The notes under the pieces were generated by a model, which searched no databases, was not told the DNA's origin, and saw only the letters and a program-made list of their open reading frames with translations. This document shows positions 52,173-60,799 of a stretch of DNA of 64,000 nt, in pieces. Position 1 is the first letter of the stretch. Every line of letters begins with the position of its first letter. A program made the translations under genes and the position numbers. The DNA comes from Bacillota bacterium (GTDB lineage Bacteria; Bacillota; Bacilli; Paenibacillales; Paenibacillaceae): positions 124,001 to 188,000 of the forward strand of contig JAEWPC010000049.1 in the NCBI GenBank assembly GCA_023460795.1. The letters run 5' to 3'.

Positions 52173-52544
52173 TTGGAGAAGTACATCAATTCTTACGTCA
52201 TTGTTACCGTCTTCCTGATCCTGGGGATTTTGTTTCCGATCTTCGTTCTTTGGCTCGGCAAGCAGCTGCGTCCGCATAAGCCGACCGATGCCAAGAAGAC
52301 GACTTATGAGAGCGGCAACGAACCCGTCGGCGTTAGCCAGATTCGCTTTAACGTCCGTTACTACCTTTATGCGTTGATGTTCGTCGTTTTCGATGTCGAA
52401 ACCGTATTCCTCTATCCTTGGGCCGTTGCGTATAAGCAAATGGGCCTCTTTGCATTGACTGAGATGGTCATCTTCGCAGGACTATTATGCATCGGGCTTG
52501 TATATGCCTGGAGGAAGAAGGTATTCAGATGGAATTCAATCTAG
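52173..52544 (+). CDS. nuoA: NADH-quinone oxidoreductase subunit A
   Basis: 123 residues with three spans. Motifs KKTTYESGNEPVG and RYYLYALMFVVFDVETVFLYPWA identify NuoA. The start is TTG at 52173, seven bases after GGAGG (52161-52165); no in-frame ATG fits. First gene of the complex I operon; its stop lies within the start of nuoB, overlapping it by 16 bases. Confidence 0.96.
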   Translation: MEKYINSYVIVTVFLILGILFPIFVLWLGKQLRPHKPTDAKKTTYESGNEPVGVSQIRFNVRYYLYALMFVVFDVETVFLYPWAVAYKQMGLFALTEMVIFAGLLCIGLVYAWRKKVFRWNSI

Positions 52545-53047
52545 AGAACGTATCGCCCGAAGATCGCAAGGAGATCGAGCGCAACGTCTTCTTCGGCACG
52601 ATCGAGCAGCTTAAGGGCTGGGCGAGAAGCAACTCGCTGTGGCCGTTGACGTTCGGGCTGGCCTGCTGCGCGATCGAGATGATGGCCTCCGGCGGCGCGC
52701 ATTATGACCTGGACCGTTTCGGCGTCATGTTCCGCACGTCTCCGCGACAAGCGGACGTGATGATCGTATCGGGTACGGTTACGAAGAAAATGGGACCGCT
52801 GCTCAAGCGGTTGTACGATCAAATGCCGGAACCGAAGTGGGTTATCGCGATGGGCTCTTGCGCAACGGCCGGCGGCCCTTACGTGAAATCGTATTCGGTC
52901 GTGAAGGGCGTCGACCAGCTCGTGCCCGTCGACGTGTATATCCCCGGCTGTCCGCCGAACCCGGCGGCGCTGATCTATGGCATCAATAAACTTCAAGAGA
53001 AGATCCGCTATGAGGCGAAAACCGGAAAGCGGGTGATCGACCGATGA
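52529..53047 (+). CDS. nuoB: NADH-quinone oxidoreductase subunit B
   Basis: 172 residues. Carries the terminal N2 [4Fe-4S] cluster: ligands Cys46, Cys47 (ACCAIEMM), Cys111 (GSCATAGG) and Cys141 (PGCPPNP). Starts at ATG 52529 inside the end of nuoA. Its stop overlaps nuoC by ATGA. Confidence 0.97.
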   Translation: MEFNLENVSPEDRKEIERNVFFGTIEQLKGWARSNSLWPLTFGLACCAIEMMASGGAHYDLDRFGVMFRTSPRQADVMIVSGTVTKKMGPLLKRLYDQMPEPKWVIAMGSCATAGGPYVKSYSVVKGVDQLVPVDVYIPGCPPNPAALIYGINKLQEKIRYEAKTGKRVIDR

Positions 53048-53910
53048 GCGAAGAGATCGAGAATAAGCCCACTGCCGAGCAACCGGCGGGTTCCGCGCCT
53101 GCGGAGCCGGTTGCGGAGCAAGCCGCACCAGTGCCAGCAGAGCAACCTGCAGCGGAGCAAGCGGCACCTGCGCAACCAACGGCGGAACAACCTGCAGCAG
53201 AACAGCCTGCCGCCGAGGCTCCGCGCAAAGAGACCGACGAAGAGAAGGCCGCTCGCCGCAAGGCGGCGTTCGAAGCGAAGCAAGCCGCGAAGGCGGCTGC
53301 CGCACAGGCCGCGGCAGAAGCGGCCAAAGCCGCTCAGCAGGCGAATGCGACAGCACCAGCAGCGGCGGCACCCGCGGCAGCTGAGGATGGCGCCCCTGCC
53401 GGGGAACCGCCTGCTCCGCCTGCCCCGCCTTCGCCGAGCCAACCTCGGTTGAACCGCGTCGTTACGCTGCTCAGAGAATTGGTGGCCGAAGATGCGGTCG
53501 AAGAATCGTACATTAACGAGCCGAACGATCATCTGCCTACGCTGATCGTCAAGAACGAGCATTGGATGCAAGCGGCGCGATTGTTCCGCAATCATACGGA
53601 GCTTGCCTGCAACTACTTGCGCAACGTCTCCGGCGTCGATTACGAGACTTATATGGAAGTCGTCTATTATCCTTGGAACATGGACGCTCGCGAAGGCTAC
53701 TGCATTAAGGTCAAAGTCGACCGCGAACTGCCTAGCGTCGCTAGCGTGACGCCGGTCTGGGAGACGGCCAATTGGAACGAGCGCGAAATCTACGACCTGC
53801 TGGGAATCGATTTTCCGGGCCATCCGGATCTCAGGCGCATCATGATGCCTGACGACTGGGAAGGCCATCCGCTACGCAAAGACTACGTCCCGCTCGATCC
53901 GGAGGTGTAA
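53044..53910 (+). CDS. nuoC: NADH-quinone oxidoreductase subunit C with long Ala/Pro/Glu-rich N-terminal extension
   Basis: 288 residues, of which the NuoC domain proper occupies about 138-288 (RLNRVVTLLRELV, then the signature EREIYDLLGIDFPGHPDLRRIMMPDDWEGHPLRKDY). The first 135 residues are low-complexity, built of PAEQPA/AAEQPA-like repeats, then a Lys/Ala-rich helix (KAAFEAKQAAKAAAAQAAAEA) and a proline stretch. Such extensions are seen in some Firmicute NuoC proteins; the function is unknown. Translation is coupled to nuoB. Confidence 0.93.
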   Translation: MSEEIENKPTAEQPAGSAPAEPVAEQAAPVPAEQPAAEQAAPAQPTAEQPAAEQPAAEAPRKETDEEKAARRKAAFEAKQAAKAAAAQAAAEAAKAAQQANATAPAAAAPAAAEDGAPAGEPPAPPAPPSPSQPRLNRVVTLLRELVAEDAVEESYINEPNDHLPTLIVKNEHWMQAARLFRNHTELACNYLRNVSGVDYETYMEVVYYPWNMDAREGYCIKVKVDRELPSVASVTPVWETANWNEREIYDLLGIDFPGHPDLRRIMMPDDWEGHPLRKDYVPLDPEV

Positions 53911-53917
53911 GGCACAC

Positions 53918-55018
53918 GTGATTCGTACAGAAGAACTGTTGCTCAATGTCGGCCCGCAGCACCCGAGCACGCACGGCGTTTTTCGGATCGTCGTCAAGCT
54001 GGACGGGGAGATCATCACGGAAGCTACGCCCGTCATGGGCTATTTGCACCGGGGCACGGAGAAGCTCGCCGAGAATTTGAACTATACGCAGATCATTCCT
54101 TATACCGACCGCATGGATTACGTGTCGGCCATGACGAACAACTACGTGCTCGTGCACGCCGTCGAGAAAATGATGGGGCTCGAAGTGCCCGAACGCGCGG
54201 AGTTCATGAGGCTCATCGTCATGGAGCTTCAACGGGTTGCCAGCCACCTCGTCTGGTGGGGGACTTACTTGCTCGATATCGGAGCGCTTAGCCCGTTCCT
54301 CTATGCGTTCAGCGATCGCGAGCGCATTCTCGGCCTATTCAACGAGCTGTGCGGCGCGCGGTTGACTTACAACTACATGCGCGTTGGCGGCGTAAAATGG
54401 GACGCGCCGGACGGCTGGATCGATCGCGTGAAGACGTTCGTCAAAGACATGTACGTCCGTCTGGACGAATATCATAACCTGGTCAGCGGCAACGAAATTT
54501 TCCTCGCGCGAATTAAAGGCATCGGCCAATACGATGCCCAGACCGCGATCGATTACGGCTTAACCGGCGCTAACCTGCGCTGCACGGGCGTAGATTGGGA
54601 TCTGCGCAAAACCGAGCCATACAGCTTGTACAACCGGTTCGACTTCGACGTCGTGGTCGGCAAGAACGGCGATTGCTACGACCGGTACCTGTGCCGTCTC
54701 GGCGAGATCACGCAAAGCCTTCGCATTCTCGAGCAAGCGCTGGAGCAGTTTCCGGGAGAAGGCGACACGATGGGCAAAGTGCCGCGCGTCATTCGTCCGC
54801 CTGCCGGGGAGATCTACGTGCGCATCGAATCGCCGCGCGGCGAGATCGGCTGCCACATCGTATCCAAAGGCAAAGCGGAGCCGTATCGCCTGAAATTCCG
54901 CAGACCGTCGTTCGTAAACCTGCAAATTTTGCCAAAGCTGCTTATCGGGGAGAACATGACGAACATGGTCACGATCCTTGGCGGCATTGACATCGTGCTA
55001 GGGGAGGTCGACTGCTGA
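53918..55018 (+). CDS. nuoD: NADH-quinone oxidoreductase subunit D
   Basis: 366 residues. Forms the quinone-binding site with NuoB. N-terminus NVGPQHPSTHGVFRIVVKLDGE, YLHRGTEKLAE, and C-terminal GGIDIVLGEVDC. Starts with GTG at 53918 behind GGAGGTG. Its last base is the first base of nuoH's ATG (TGATG). Confidence 0.97.
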   Translation: MIRTEELLLNVGPQHPSTHGVFRIVVKLDGEIITEATPVMGYLHRGTEKLAENLNYTQIIPYTDRMDYVSAMTNNYVLVHAVEKMMGLEVPERAEFMRLIVMELQRVASHLVWWGTYLLDIGALSPFLYAFSDRERILGLFNELCGARLTYNYMRVGGVKWDAPDGWIDRVKTFVKDMYVRLDEYHNLVSGNEIFLARIKGIGQYDAQTAIDYGLTGANLRCTGVDWDLRKTEPYSLYNRFDFDVVVGKNGDCYDRYLCRLGEITQSLRILEQALEQFPGEGDTMGKVPRVIRPPAGEIYVRIESPRGEIGCHIVSKGKAEPYRLKFRRPSFVNLQILPKLLIGENMTNMVTILGGIDIVLGEVDC

Positions 55019-56022
55019 TGCAGCATTTCTGGAACGATCCGCTCAGCTGGGGGAATGCCGGCATCTTCATCGCGGGAGCCGTAGCGGTTCTGGCGGTCGT
55101 CATCCTCTTCGTAACCTACGCCATCTATTTCGAACGGAAGTTCATCGGTTGGATGCAGTTCCGCAAAGGCCCTAACCGAGTAGGTCCGCTAGGCCTGCTG
55201 CAGACGGTCGCGGACGTCGCCAAGCTGCTCCTCAAGGAAGACACGATACCTAGCAAAGCCGATAGAGGCTTGTTCATCTTGGCTCCGGCGCTCGCTTTCG
55301 TTCCTTCCTTCGCCGTGCTGGCATTCATCCCGTACGGTATGAACCTGCAATTCGCCGATCTTAACGTTGGCTTCCTGTATTACATCGCGTTATCCGGGAT
55401 CACGACGATCGCCGTCGTCGTCGGCGGTTGGGCGTCCAACAACAAATACGCGTTGCTCGGCGGCATGCGTTCGGCAGCTCAAATGATCAGCTACGAGGTG
55501 CCGCTCGTCATGTCCGTCGTTGGCGTCGTCATGATGTCGGGTAGCTTGAACCTGCGGGATATCGTGATCGCTCAGGAAGGATATTTCTGGGACTGGAACT
55601 TCCTCCCTCAGATTCTCGGCTTCGGCATCTTCGTCATCTCCGCGATTTCCGAGCTGAACCGTACGCCGTTCGACTTGCCGGAGGCGGAATCGGAGCTCGT
55701 CGCGGGTTACCACGTCGAATACAGCGGCTTCCGGTTCGCGTTCTTCATGCTGACGGAATACATCTACGTGTACGCGATCGCTTGTCTGACGACGCTGCTG
55801 TTCCTGGGCGGTTGGAACCCTCCGTTCCCGCAGCTTGATTTCATTCCGGGACTGATATGGTTCTTCTTGAAATTCGCGTTCATCGTATTCTCTCTCTTCT
55901 GGATTCGGGCTACGTTCCCAAGGCTCCGCGTCGATCAATTGATGGGCTTGGCGTGGAAGGTGCTGCTGCCTCTCGCGATACTGAATATTTTCTTGACGGC
56001 GCTAGGCATTGAATTGATGTGA
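55018..56022 (+). CDS. nuoH: NADH-quinone oxidoreductase subunit H
   Basis: 334 residues with eight spans. Links the quinone site to the membrane arm. Motifs FERKFIGWMQFRKGPNRVGP and the FDLPEAESELVAGYHVEYSG loop. Overlaps nuoD by one base. Confidence 0.97.
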   Translation: MQHFWNDPLSWGNAGIFIAGAVAVLAVVILFVTYAIYFERKFIGWMQFRKGPNRVGPLGLLQTVADVAKLLLKEDTIPSKADRGLFILAPALAFVPSFAVLAFIPYGMNLQFADLNVGFLYYIALSGITTIAVVVGGWASNNKYALLGGMRSAAQMISYEVPLVMSVVGVVMMSGSLNLRDIVIAQEGYFWDWNFLPQILGFGIFVISAISELNRTPFDLPEAESELVAGYHVEYSGFRFAFFMLTEYIYVYAIACLTTLLFLGGWNPPFPQLDFIPGLIWFFLKFAFIVFSLFWIRATFPRLRVDQLMGLAWKVLLPLAILNIFLTALGIELM

Positions 56023-56038
56023 TCGGGGGGCTGACGAC

Positions 56039-56485
56039 ATGAAAGGAATGCTGAAAGGGCTTGGCGTTTCGCTCAAAACGATGAGCAAAAAGAAAGTGAC
56101 GATGTCGTATCCGGATATGCCGGTGATCATGCCGGACCGTTTTCGCGGCATTCAATACTTCGAGCCGGACAAGTGCATCGTATGCAACCAATGTGTGCGT
56201 ATTTGCCCGACGGAGTGCATCACCCTGACAGGCAAAGCGAATCCCGATCCGGAGAAAAAAGGAAAGGTTATCGACACGTACGACATCAACTTCGAAATTT
56301 GCATCCTGTGCGATCTGTGCACCGAAGTGTGTCCGACGGAAGCGATCGTCATGACGAACAATTTCGAACTGGCTACTTATAGCCGCGATGACCTCTATAA
56401 GGACAAAGACTGGCTGTTCGCGAACAACGTGAACGTCCGTCAGGACAATAACAATATCGGCTCTCCGAAAGGAGGCGCCAAATAA
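56039..56485 (+). CDS. nuoI: NADH-quinone oxidoreductase subunit I
   Basis: 148 residues. Two [4Fe-4S] clusters (N6a/N6b): Cys46, 49, 52, 56 and Cys88, 91, 94, 98, each in CxxCxxCxxxCP. It would be the entry point for electrons in a complex lacking NuoEFG. Preceded by a GGGGGG-type site. Confidence 0.97.
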   Translation: MKGMLKGLGVSLKTMSKKKVTMSYPDMPVIMPDRFRGIQYFEPDKCIVCNQCVRICPTECITLTGKANPDPEKKGKVIDTYDINFEICILCDLCTEVCPTEAIVMTNNFELATYSRDDLYKDKDWLFANNVNVRQDNNNIGSPKGGAK

Positions 56486-56488
56486 ACC

Positions 56489-57013
56489 GTGTTTAACTTC
56501 AACATTGATTTCAGCGGCGAGTTCTTCGCGTTCTTCTCGCTGGCGATCTGCGCGATCGTCGGGGCCGTGTTGGCGATCAATTTCACGAAAGTCGTTCATA
56601 TCGTCATGTCGTTGGCGTTCACGTTCGTTGCGCTGGCGGGATTGTACATTCTGCTGAACGCCGAATTCGTCGCCTTCGTGCAAGTCCTTCTCTACGTGGG
56701 AGCCGTCACGATTCTGATGATCTTCGGAATCATGATGACGAAGCACGACGGGGAGGGCCAGGAGCCGGCTCGTCCGCTCTTGGAGACGTTGGCCGCGATC
56801 GGCTGTCTGTGCCTGTTCGGCATTCTGTTCTTCGCGATTCGCAATGCGGAGTTTCCCGCGGAAGTCGCTCCGCTGCCGGACGATAACACCCGCGCCATCG
56901 GTTTGGAATTGTTCAGCCGCTATGCGGTACCGTTCGAATTGATCTCGGTGCTGTTAACGGTCGCGTTCATCGGCGCCGTCGCGCTGGCGAAGAGAGAGGA
57001 GGACCCGCAATGA
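56489..57013 (+). CDS. nuoJ: NADH-quinone oxidoreductase subunit J
   Basis: 174 residues with five spans. The QVLLYVGAVTILMIFGIMMT segment (near 62-82) is the conserved pi-bulge helix. Starts with GTG at 56489, three bases after nuoI's stop; overlaps nuoK by ATGA. Confidence 0.95.
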   Translation: MFNFNIDFSGEFFAFFSLAICAIVGAVLAINFTKVVHIVMSLAFTFVALAGLYILLNAEFVAFVQVLLYVGAVTILMIFGIMMTKHDGEGQEPARPLLETLAAIGCLCLFGILFFAIRNAEFPAEVAPLPDDNTRAIGLELFSRYAVPFELISVLLTVAFIGAVALAKREEDPQ

Positions 57014-57318
57014 CGATGCTGGCCTCCTACCTGACGCTGGCGGCGGTGCTGTTCTGCGTGGGCTTGTACGGCGTGCTCACCAAGCGGAACGCCATCGTCG
57101 TTCTATTGTGCATCGAGCTGATGCTGAACGCGGTCAACCTGAATCTGATCGCCTTCTCGAAGTACGGCGTGGCCCCGTCGTTGACGGGTCAAATCTTCTC
57201 CTTGTTCACCATTACGGTAGCTGCGGCCGAGGCCGCGGTCGGTATGGCCATCCTTATCGTATGGTATCGCAACCGCGCAACGGTGAACGTGGACGAATTC
57301 GACGAGTTAAGGGGGTAA
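57010..57318 (+). CDS. nuoK: NADH-quinone oxidoreductase subunit K
   Basis: 102 residues with three spans, including the conserved acid in LLCIELMLNAVNLNLIAFS and the second in ITVAAAEAAVGMAILI, both part of the proton path. Confidence 0.97.
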   Translation: MTMLASYLTLAAVLFCVGLYGVLTKRNAIVVLLCIELMLNAVNLNLIAFSKYGVAPSLTGQIFSLFTITVAAAEAAVGMAILIVWYRNRATVNVDEFDELRG

Positions 57319-57322
57319 CGAC

Positions 57323-59191
57323 ATGAGCACCTCTTTTGCGGAATACGCTTGGCTCGTCCCTGTGTTCCCGCTGGCGGCATTCGCGATTCTTACGGCCATG
57401 GGCAAAGGCGCGAAGAAGACCGGCCCATGGATCGGTATCATCGGCACATTAGCTTCCCTCGTGTTGTCGCTGTGCATCGCTTTCGAGCGAATGACTGACA
57501 ACGCGGACGATTACAGCAAGAGCATCGAATGGCTGCAGGTCGGATCGCTTAAGCTGAACGCAGGTTTTGAAGTCACGAACCTGACTTCGCTGATGCTGGT
57601 TGTCGTTACGCTAGTCAGCTTCCTGGTGAACGTGTACTCGCGGGGCTATATGCGCGATGACGAACGGATTTCCACGTTCTTCGCTTATGTCGCGTTGTTC
57701 ACGAGCTCGATGCTGGGTCTCGTTCTCTCCGACAACCTACTTACGTTCTATATTTTCTGGGAGCTTGTCGGCGTCTGCTCGTTCTTGCTCGTCGGCTTCT
57801 GGTACCATAAGCCGGAAGCGAAGGCGGCGGCCAAGAAGGCTTTCATCGTGACGAGAATCGGGGATTTGGGCTTATTGATCGCCTTGCTTCTCCTGTTCTG
57901 GTACATGCCCGACCACGCGCTCGATTTCACGACGATCCATAACGTATTCAGCACGCCGGGCGGCGTCATCTCGGTCGGTATCACGACTCTGATCGCGCTT
58001 CTCATCTTCGTAGGCGCCGTGGGCAAGTCGGGTCAGTTCCCGCTGCATACATGGCTTCCGGACGCGATGGAAGGCCCGACGCCGATCAGCGCGCTGATCC
58101 ATGCCGCGACCATGGTCGCAGCAGGCGTATTCCTGGTCGCTCGCACGTTCCCAATCTTCGAGGCATCGGACGCCGCCATGACGACCGTTGCGGTCATCGG
58201 CGCGTTCACGGCGATATTCGCGGCTTCCATCGGTTTGGCTCAGAACGATATTAAGAGAATCCTCGCCTACTCGACGGTAAGCCAGCTCGGCTATATGATG
58301 CTGGCGCTAGGCGTAGGCTCCGTCTCGGCAGCGATGTTCCACCTGTTCACGCACGCCTTCTTCAAGGCACTCCTATTCCTTGGCGCGGGCAGCGTCATCC
58401 ACGGCGCGCACACGCAAGATATTCGGGAGATGGGCGGCCTAGGCAAGACGATGAAGATTACGGCATGGACGTTCGGAATCGGAGCGCTAGCGCTGTCCGG
58501 CATCCCGCCGTTCGCGGGCTTCTGGTCCAAGGACGCTATCCTGGCCGCTGCGCTCGATAAGAACGGCATCCTGTTCGCCGTCGGGGCGATTGCCGCTTTC
58601 TTCACGGCGCTCTATATGGCACGATTGTTCTTCCTGGTGTTCACGGGCAAACCGAAGCAGGACAGCCATGCGCACGAATCTCCGCCTTCCATGACGATTC
58701 CGCTGATCGTCCTCGCGATTCTATCGGTCGTCGCCGGATTCGTAGACACGCCGTTCAAAGGGTGGCTCGGCGAATGGCTGACAGGCGAGGCTCCAGAGCA
58801 TCATGGCAGCGGGGTCGTCATGGTCGTCTCCGTCGCAGTCGGACTGCTCGGCATCTATATCGGATGGCTCGTATACGTCAAAGGCACGGTACGCAGGGAT
58901 GCGGTATCGTCTAGAGCACCGGGCTTAGTAAGAACGTTAGAACGCAAGTATTATATCGACGAGCTTTACGATCTTATACTCGTGAAGCCATTGCGTAGCT
59001 TCGGCAAAGCGCTGCAGGCGTTCGACGATTATATCGTAGACGGCGTCGTGCGGCTGGCGGGGTATTCGACCTCCGCGCTCGGACGCCTTAACTCCCGCCT
59101 GCAAAGCGGGCAAGTGCAAACCTATGCGCTTACGGCGTTAATCGGAATCGTCATCCTGGCGCTCGCTATAGCGGGAAGGAGGTTCTGGTAA
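57323..59191 (+). CDS. nuoL: NADH-quinone oxidoreductase subunit L
   Basis: 622 residues with about sixteen helices, an antiporter-like proton-pumping subunit. Motifs FYIFWELVGVCSFLLVGFWYH and KSGQFPLHTWLPDAMEGPTP with the conserved lysine, and the C-terminal lateral helix region (about 540-622). Its stop overlaps nuoM by one base. Confidence 0.97.
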   Translation: MSTSFAEYAWLVPVFPLAAFAILTAMGKGAKKTGPWIGIIGTLASLVLSLCIAFERMTDNADDYSKSIEWLQVGSLKLNAGFEVTNLTSLMLVVVTLVSFLVNVYSRGYMRDDERISTFFAYVALFTSSMLGLVLSDNLLTFYIFWELVGVCSFLLVGFWYHKPEAKAAAKKAFIVTRIGDLGLLIALLLLFWYMPDHALDFTTIHNVFSTPGGVISVGITTLIALLIFVGAVGKSGQFPLHTWLPDAMEGPTPISALIHAATMVAAGVFLVARTFPIFEASDAAMTTVAVIGAFTAIFAASIGLAQNDIKRILAYSTVSQLGYMMLALGVGSVSAAMFHLFTHAFFKALLFLGAGSVIHGAHTQDIREMGGLGKTMKITAWTFGIGALALSGIPPFAGFWSKDAILAAALDKNGILFAVGAIAAFFTALYMARLFFLVFTGKPKQDSHAHESPPSMTIPLIVLAILSVVAGFVDTPFKGWLGEWLTGEAPEHHGSGVVMVVSVAVGLLGIYIGWLVYVKGTVRRDAVSSRAPGLVRTLERKYYIDELYDLILVKPLRSFGKALQAFDDYIVDGVVRLAGYSTSALGRLNSRLQSGQVQTYALTALIGIVILALAIAGRRFW

Positions 59192-60798
59192 TGCTGGACA
59201 ACGTCCCTATTCTATCGCTCATCACGTTCGCGCCGTTAGTCGGAGCGCTTATCGTTCTTCTGTTGCCAAGCCAGCGCAGCCAGTGGCTAAGAATAACGGC
59301 GATCGCCTTCACCGTCATCCCGCTCGTATTGACGTTATGGTTGTACGCCGCTTACGAGCCATCGGTCGGCGGAGCGGCATATACCGAGCATCAGACTTGG
59401 CTGACCATCCCGCTTAACAAAGAACTGCTGCAAGGATACGAATCCTCGCTGCTCAGCTTCGATTATCATCTGACGGTCGACGGCATCTCGATGCCGCTCG
59501 TGATTCTGACGGGTATCGTATCTACCATGGCCGCGTTGGCCACCGTACACATTCGCAAGCGTTGGAAGACATTCTACGTACTCTTCCTCTTGTTGCTTAC
59601 CGGAATGTACGGCGTGTTCCTGTCTCGAGATCTCGTCTTGTTCTTCATCTTCTTCGAAGTGACGCTGATTCCGATGTTCTTCCTGATCGGAATCTGGGGC
59701 TACTACGGCCGGGAAAAGGCGGCAACAAGGTTCCTGATCTACAACGGACTCGGTTCCGCGGCAATGCTGCTATCGTTCCTGCTGCTCATAGCCACGCTCG
59801 GATTCAGCGCGGAAGGTACGCAAGTCGTGTTCAGCGGCAACTATGACGTGCTGCTAGCGAACCTAACAAATCCGCAAGCGATGGCCAATTTGACCCCGGA
59901 TCAAGCCGCCGGGGCGGAATTCCTGCTGAACGACAACATGCGCTGGGGCGCGTTTATTCTATTATTGATCGCCTTCGGCATTAAAGTGCCGATCTTCCCG
60001 TTCCATACGTGGATGCTTCGCGTACATACGGAAGCGCCGCCATCGATTGTCATGATTCACTCGGGCATTCTCCTTAAAATGGGCGTTTACGGGTTAATTC
60101 GATTCGGTGCGTTTTTATTTCCCGAGCAATTACAAGATTGGTCGACAGTAATCGCCATCTTAGGCGTCATTAACATCCTATACGGCGCGATCATCGCCTG
60201 CGTGCAGCGGGAATTCAAGCTCGTGCTCGCTTACTCGAGCATCAGCCATATGGGCATCGTTCTGCTCGGGATTGCATCGCTCGAGGAGGTCGGTCTCCAA
60301 GGCGCGATCTACCAATCGGTATCACACGGACTCATCTCTGCGCTTCTGTTCTTGATCGTAGGCAGCATCTATGAGAGAACGCAGACGACGCAATTGGATG
60401 AGCTGGGCGGATTGGCGAAGTCGGTGCCGTTCATGTCGGGCATCTTGCTCGTAGGGGGTCTAGCTTCCCTGGGACTGCCAGGCTTGTCCGGGTTCGTCGG
60501 CGAGTTCCTCTCGTTCCTCGGACTGTTCGGATCGATGAAGTGGATTACCGCGATCGGGGTACTGGGCATCCTGTTCGCCGCTGTCTACGTCTTGCGCAGT
60601 ATCCTTAGCATTACGTACGGCGGAACGCCCGAAGCCTTCGAGAAGATGAAGGATGCGCGCTTCATCGAGGCGCTCCCGATGATCGCTCTGGCGGCACTGA
60701 TCGTCCTGCTCGGCGTATACCCGTCCATCTTAACGGACCTGATGCAGAACGGCTTCAACGGGCTGCTGGAACAACTTCACACGAGGGTGGGGGGCTAA
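59191..60798 (+). CDS. nuoM: NADH-quinone oxidoreductase subunit M
   Basis: 535 residues, antiporter-like. Conserved FFIFFEVTLIPMFFLIGIWG with the key Glu, and KVPIFPFHTWMLRVHTEAPP. A loop of about 40 residues (near 205-250, VVFSGNYDVLLANLTNPQAM region) is longer than in E. coli NuoM. Confidence 0.97.
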   Translation: MLDNVPILSLITFAPLVGALIVLLLPSQRSQWLRITAIAFTVIPLVLTLWLYAAYEPSVGGAAYTEHQTWLTIPLNKELLQGYESSLLSFDYHLTVDGISMPLVILTGIVSTMAALATVHIRKRWKTFYVLFLLLLTGMYGVFLSRDLVLFFIFFEVTLIPMFFLIGIWGYYGREKAATRFLIYNGLGSAAMLLSFLLLIATLGFSAEGTQVVFSGNYDVLLANLTNPQAMANLTPDQAAGAEFLLNDNMRWGAFILLLIAFGIKVPIFPFHTWMLRVHTEAPPSIVMIHSGILLKMGVYGLIRFGAFLFPEQLQDWSTVIAILGVINILYGAIIACVQREFKLVLAYSSISHMGIVLLGIASLEEVGLQGAIYQSVSHGLISALLFLIVGSIYERTQTTQLDELGGLAKSVPFMSGILLVGGLASLGLPGLSGFVGEFLSFLGLFGSMKWITAIGVLGILFAAVYVLRSILSITYGGTPEAFEKMKDARFIEALPMIALAALIVLLGVYPSILTDLMQNGFNGLLEQLHTRVGG

Positions 60799-60799
60799 C

